64,000 bases of DNA from Sphingobium fluviale (GTDB taxonomy: Bacteria; Pseudomonadota; Alphaproteobacteria; Sphingomonadales; Sphingomonadaceae), in NCBI RefSeq assembly GCF_004122115.1, contig NZ_SBKP01000014.1, positions 1-64,000 of the forward strand, in the 5' to 3' direction. A program made the translations under genes and the position numbers. Shown piece after piece: positions 60,339 through 64,000 of this stretch. Each line of letters starts with the position of its first letter. Position 1 is the stretch's first letter. A model generated the notes under the pieces. It made no database searches, had not been told where the DNA came from, and worked only from the letters and a program-made list of their open reading frames with translations.

Positions 60339-61457
60339 ATGCGCATCCTCCAGCTCTGCACGCGCTTCCCGCCCGGCGGCATCCAGCGTCACGTAATCGA
60401 CCTGACGCTGGGCCTGCGCGCGCGCGGGCAGGAGGCGTGGATCGCGGGGACACGCGGGCCGTGGATGGACGAGCAGAAGGACACGCGCTTTCGCCACATC
60501 GATGTGCATAATGTCGCGGCCGAGGGCGGATCGACGCCGCGGCGGTTATGGACTGCGCTGAAAAGCGGGCTGGCTCTGCGCAAGGTGCTGAAGGCGGAAG
60601 GGATCGAGCTGGTCCACGCGCATGAGAGCGCGCCTGCGCTGGTGGGGTGGGTGGCGACAAGAGGCATGGGGATTCCGGTCTTTGTCACCTTTCACGGCGC
60701 GGAGCCGGAGCGGATCGCGGAGTTCGGCCGAATCGCGCGGATGTGCGCGGACCTGATCATCACGCCGAGCCACAACAGCGCGCGCGATCTGGTGACGCAA
60801 GGCGGCGTGCCGGAGGACAAGGTGCGGGTCATGGGCCTTGGCGTGCAGCAAAAGCCGCGCCCGCAGATGGAGGAAATCGCTGCGCTCAAGGCGGAATTGC
60901 TGGGCGCGGAAGGCAAAACGCTGATCGTCACGGTCGCGCGGCTGGCGCATCAGAAGGCGATCGACCACCTGATCCTTGCCGCCAAGAAAGCGCTTGGCAT
61001 CAACCCGGCACTGCGCTTTGTCGTGGTGGGCGACGGGCCACAGCGCGAGCAGGCGCGGGCGTGGCTGGCGGAGGCGGGGGTGGGCGATGCCGTGCGCTTC
61101 ATCGGCCATAGCGACAATGCGCCGCTCTATATGGCGGCGGCGGACCTGTTTTTCCTGCCCTCGCGCTGGGAATCGCTGCCGATCACCATTGTCGAGGCGT
61201 TTCAGCAGGCGACGCCGGTGCTCGCCACAGATACAGCGGGCGTGACCGAGCTGGTGACGGCAGATGTCGGCGCAGTGGTGCCGGTGGGGGACGTCGACGC
61301 GATGGCGGCGCAGTTGATCGCGCTTACCTCGGACACGGAAGGCTTAGCCGCCATGTCTGACGCGGCGCTCAAGCGGTCGCAGGATGAGCGCTTCTCCCCG
61401 CCGCATGTGCAGGCGGCGTTCGAAGCGCTCTATGCGCAATGGCTGGGCCGGGCATGA
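60339..61457 (+). CDS. Family 4 glycosyltransferase
   Basis: The protein has 372 residues in a GT-B fold. MRILQLCTRFPPGGIQRHV is the usual N-terminal loop, IELVHAHESAPALVGW the acceptor side, IVTVARLAHQKAIDHLI the donor-side start, and FFLPSRWESLPITIVEAF the E-x7-E motif for the nucleotide sugar. VVVGDGPQREQA is also standard. It is a retaining enzyme that should extend the glycan. It directly follows the inverted-repeat element. The epimerase gene overlaps the stop (ATGA). Confidence 0.88.
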   Translation: MRILQLCTRFPPGGIQRHVIDLTLGLRARGQEAWIAGTRGPWMDEQKDTRFRHIDVHNVAAEGGSTPRRLWTALKSGLALRKVLKAEGIELVHAHESAPALVGWVATRGMGIPVFVTFHGAEPERIAEFGRIARMCADLIITPSHNSARDLVTQGGVPEDKVRVMGLGVQQKPRPQMEEIAALKAELLGAEGKTLIVTVARLAHQKAIDHLILAAKKALGINPALRFVVVGDGPQREQARAWLAEAGVGDAVRFIGHSDNAPLYMAAADLFFLPSRWESLPITIVEAFQQATPVLATDTAGVTELVTADVGAVVPVGDVDAMAAQLIALTSDTEGLAAMSDAALKRSQDERFSPPHVQAAFEALYAQWLGRA

Positions 61458-62497
61458 GCTGGCAGGGCCGCAGCGTCTGCATTACCGGCGGCACCGGATT
61501 TATCGGCGGCGCGCTTGCCGCCAGGCTGGCGGAGATGGGCGCGCAGGTGATCGTGCCGACGCGCGACAAGAGCCGCATCGGCAGGGGCAGTGGCGCGATC
61601 CGCTATATCGCCGCGCGGGATTTGGCGGCGGCGCTGCCGGGCGTGAGCGCGCTGTTCAACCTCGCCTATGATTTTCGCCGCTCGGCGGACGAGAACATAG
61701 CGCTGTATGCAAAGACCGCCGATGCCTGCGCCTTGGCACAAGTGCCGATGCTGGTGCAGGCCAGCTCCATCGCGGTTTATGACGACTGGCCGCTTGGCGA
61801 CGTGACCGAGGCCTCGCCTTGCGACGCGCCGGGGCATGACTATAAGGCCGCCAAGCGCGCCATCGAGCGGGACATTGCGCGGCGCGTGGGCGAGGGGCAG
61901 TTCGACGCGGTGATTTTGCAACCGACGATCGTCTATGGCCCCGGCTCCCCACAATGGGCGGACGCGCTGGCCGAGAAGATGGCGGGGGGCACGTTGATCC
62001 TTCCCGACCGTGACGATGGCCTGTGCAACGGCCTCTATATCGACGATCTGGTGAGCGTGTTCATCGCGGCGGCGGAGTTGGAGCGTGGCGGCGCGGAGCG
62101 GTTCATTGTCTCCGGGCCTGAAACCTTCCCGTGGAACCGCCTGCTATCCGCCTATGCGGAGGCGTGTGGCGCGAGCGTGCGCCATGAGCCGACCGCGCCC
62201 TACGTGCCGCGCCCGGCGGCAAAGCCCTCCGCACTCTCCGCTCTTGTGCAACGGGCCAGCGCGATCGCCGCCGGCCTGATCGGCACCGCGCGGCTGGAAA
62301 AGCTGCGCGGCTGGGCGATGGCGCGCAGGCCCGGCCCGCGCATCTGGCGCCCGGCTGCGGAGAACCCGAAGCTGTTCCTGGGCACCGGGGTGGCGAGCAC
62401 GGACAAGATGCGCGCGCACCTCTTCGTGCCGCAGGTGAGCGCCGAGGAAGGCATTGCGCGCACCTGCGCCGCACTGCGCGCTAAATATAAGCTCTAA
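61454..62497 (+). CDS. NAD-dependent epimerase/dehydratase (extended SDR)
   Basis: The protein has 347 residues. CITGGTGFIGGALAARLAEMG is the nucleotide loop (glycine-rich). VQASSIAVYDDWPLGDV contains the serine region, and DYKAAKRAIERDIA the YxxxK pair. GLYIDDLVSVFIAAAE is typical of extended SDRs. It probably changes a nucleotide sugar or a lipid-linked sugar of the cluster; specificity is unknown. Translation is coupled to the GT4 gene. It converges with the GMC oxidoreductase gene, the stop codons overlapping. Confidence 0.8.
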   Translation: MSWQGRSVCITGGTGFIGGALAARLAEMGAQVIVPTRDKSRIGRGSGAIRYIAARDLAAALPGVSALFNLAYDFRRSADENIALYAKTADACALAQVPMLVQASSIAVYDDWPLGDVTEASPCDAPGHDYKAAKRAIERDIARRVGEGQFDAVILQPTIVYGPGSPQWADALAEKMAGGTLILPDRDDGLCNGLYIDDLVSVFIAAAELERGGAERFIVSGPETFPWNRLLSAYAEACGASVRHEPTAPYVPRPAAKPSALSALVQRASAIAAGLIGTARLEKLRGWAMARRPGPRIWRPAAENPKLFLGTGVASTDKMRAHLFVPQVSAEEGIARTCAALRAKYKL

Positions 62498-64000
62498 GCC
62501 TCAGTCGCGATCCGATGCGCGTTTGCCATTACCGAGAAGGTGATTGTCGGCGCAGGGATGGCGGGCAGCACGGACGCATCGACTATGTAGGTGCGCTTCT
62601 GGCCGCGGAGCAGGCCTTGGGCGTCCGTCTCGCCGGGGCTGGGGCGATCCCGCATCGGGAAGCTGCCGCCGCAGTGGAAGCTGCTGCCCAGGCTGCCGGG
62701 CCGCAGCAAGGGAGTGAGCGGCACGAGGCCCGCCGCCCACGCGACGTTGGCGAGACGGCGCTTGACCCGCTGGATCGCGGCCTTGGTGCGCGCATTGTCA
62801 ATGCGCCTCGTGAACAGCCTGCCCCCCGCGATCCGCGCGCCGATGGCAGGCGAGGCGTCCGAATGAAGGAACGGCTGCGCCACGATCAGGCGGCGGCTCA
62901 ACCCCTCGATCAGCGGCTGTGCAAGATCGGCGAACGGGCCGAAGCGCGCGCGCATATCGGGCGCGTAGGTGTCGTTATAGGTGTAAAGCTGGGCGTGGAC
63001 GACGTGTTTTTCGACAGCGGGATCGTCTATCGCCCAGAAAGCCTGCGCCAGCGTGTGCCGCGCCTCGGCGGCGGGGTCTTCCCCGGCGTTCCAGCGGTGC
63101 AGCATCGGCAGATAAAAATGCTGGCTGTCGAGGATCGTCACCTCATGATGCAGATCGAGCGCGCCGAGCACCAGCTTTGTGGTGGGCAGCACACCGCCCG
63201 CGATGAACAGCCGCTCACCCTCGAACTTGCCTGCGCTGGTGTGAAGCGTGACGCCATCCACATGTTCGGCGAAGCTGCGCACGATGACCCCGCCTTGGTA
63301 GCGCAGCGCGTCGCTCTCCGCCAAGCGCGCCACCGCGTCGCCCGCGTTGAAGATGAGGCCATAGGGGCAGCCATAGAGGCACATGGCGCAGGCGCGGCAG
63401 CCGGGCGCTATCGCCTGGCGCGAGGCGCCGAAATGCACCCCCATGCGCGCGAGGGCGTCGCGCTTATGCTCCATCCGCTCCAGCAGTGCGCGCGCCTGTG
63501 CGCTCTGGGGCAGCAGGCGGTCCTCGGCCATCGCCACGCCGTCATAGAAGTCGGCCAGCCCATCGCGCATCCCTGCCATGCCGACGAGCGGGGCGATGGC
63601 GGCATAATGCGGGGCGAGGTCCGTTAGGCTGATCGGCCAGCCCTCGAAATCGCTGGTATGATAGGGCAGCACGGACGCGCCCCAGCCGTTGGACAAGCCC
63701 CCACACGCGAACGAGGGCTTGAGGCCGTGCACGCCATTGTCCTCGGCATAGTCCGCCATTTCCGCGGGCAGGCGGAACAGAAAATCGGAGCCGAAGGGCT
63801 GGATGCTGTCGCTTTTTTCCGAGCGGCGCAGCGCGCTGATCGCCTCGCGGTCTTCGGCGGACCATTGATCCGGCTCGGCGGACCCCATGCGCGCGCGCAA
63901 GGCCTGCGCGGCCTCGTCCATCACTTCGCCCGCATCAAGGATCAGCACATCGCGCCCGCGCGCGGTCAAAGCCACCGCTGCTGCATAGCCGCTCGGCCCC
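62494..64000 (-). CDS. GMC oxidoreductase with cysteine cluster, 5' end outside the window
   Basis: About 501 residues are visible and the frame runs out of the right edge; the first visible residues GPSGYAAAVALTARGRDVL belong to the FAD loop, so only a short N-terminus is missing. ACGGLSNGWGASVLPY and the C-terminal HCGGSFPMRD with VDASVLPAIPAPTITFSVM are GMC-like. An unusual segment, GCRACAMCLYGCPYG, has four cysteines spaced like a small iron-sulfur site. The substrate is probably a sugar or polyol linked to the cluster, but this is a guess. It faces the epimerase gene. Confidence 0.8.
   Translation of the reverse strand, partial: GPSGYAAAVALTARGRDVLILDAGEVMDEAAQALRARMGSAEPDQWSAEDREAISALRRSEKSDSIQPFGSDFLFRLPAEMADYAEDNGVHGLKPSFACGGLSNGWGASVLPYHTSDFEGWPISLTDLAPHYAAIAPLVGMAGMRDGLADFYDGVAMAEDRLLPQSAQARALLERMEHKRDALARMGVHFGASRQAIAPGCRACAMCLYGCPYGLIFNAGDAVARLAESDALRYQGGVIVRSFAEHVDGVTLHTSAGKFEGERLFIAGGVLPTTKLVLGALDLHHEVTILDSQHFYLPMLHRWNAGEDPAAEARHTLAQAFWAIDDPAVEKHVVHAQLYTYNDTYAPDMRARFGPFADLAQPLIEGLSRRLIVAQPFLHSDASPAIGARIAGGRLFTRRIDNARTKAAIQRVKRRLANVAWAAGLVPLTPLLRPGSLGSSFHCGGSFPMRDRPSPGETDAQGLLRGQKRTYIVDASVLPAIPAPTITFSVMANAHRIATEA

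Noticed and set aside
1..64000. tRNA, rRNA, CRISPR, prophage or insertion-sequence features
   Set aside because: No tRNA T-arm signatures in gene-free DNA, no regular spaced repeats, and no transposase or phage protein motifs were found on either strand.

Overview
The window reads as a contiguous chromosomal segment of a GC-rich alphaproteobacterium, most likely a sphingomonad (order Sphingomonadales). The support is indirect but consistent. It includes an RNase E with an acidic and basic insertion in its S1 domain, an SspB-alpha type ClpX adaptor, a cytochrome bc1 chaperone next to a DUF177 gene, an ATP12 chaperone, an EipA/DUF1134 protein, a Tad pilus locus with a CpaE that lacks the Walker lysine, and a large exopolysaccharide cluster. 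No rRNA, tRNA, CRISPR array, prophage or insertion sequence was seen. The genus cannot be fixed from the sequence alone.

Layout. From 1 to 3.4 kb there is the 3' end of etfA with its terminator, a small membrane protein, mobA, a YegP-like protein, a DauA-like flavin dehydrogenase and a hydrolase. From 3.4 to 10.4 kb lies a Tad pilus operon (cpaA, cpaB, cpaC, cpaD, cpaE, tadB, tadC) without the expected cpaF ATPase and without a pilin. From 10.5 to 15.4 kb are a DUF1905 gene, prfB, a class A penicillin-binding protein and a cell-wall amidase. A gene-free leader of about 500 bases then precedes rne (15.9-18.6 kb). From 18.6 to 34.3 kb are housekeeping and envelope genes: an M48 protease, a DsbA-like protein, bamE, the bc1 chaperone, DUF177, eipA-like, a CorA/ZntB transporter, a siroheme synthase with a shortened methyltransferase part, lysA, a small lipoprotein, argH, a TlpA-like protein, crcB, an RluC-type pseudouridine synthase, a HAD phosphatase, an ATP12 chaperone, gmk and sspB. 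From 34.4 to 37.2 kb are hisB, hisH, hisA and hisF, with a perfect 26-bp inverted repeat between hisA and hisF.

From about 38 kb to the right edge the window is a surface glycan cluster. It holds polyprenol-type and other glycosyltransferases, a flippase-like membrane protein and a Wzx-type flippase, two related FAD oxidoreductases (one fused to a UDP-xylose synthase-like epimerase), a polysaccharide deacetylase, a methyltransferase, a nucleotide-sugar dehydrogenase, a second epimerase, a GH30-like lipoprotein and a GMC oxidoreductase with a cysteine cluster. Inside it sits a tightly overlapped six-gene block: hexapeptide acyltransferase, dedicated acyl carrier protein, short-chain reductase, acyl-AMP ligase, LuxE-like acyl-protein synthetase and LuxC-like acyl reductase.

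How the genes may work together. The LuxC/LuxE block has no luciferase genes. Its parts resemble the Vibrio cholerae O1 rfbKLMNO set, proposed to build a tetronate acyl group for the O antigen. The best inference is that it activates, carries and reduces an acyl group that ends up on the glycan made by the surrounding genes. This block, the epimerase-FAD fusion, the missing cpaF and two inverted-repeat elements are the points most worth following up.
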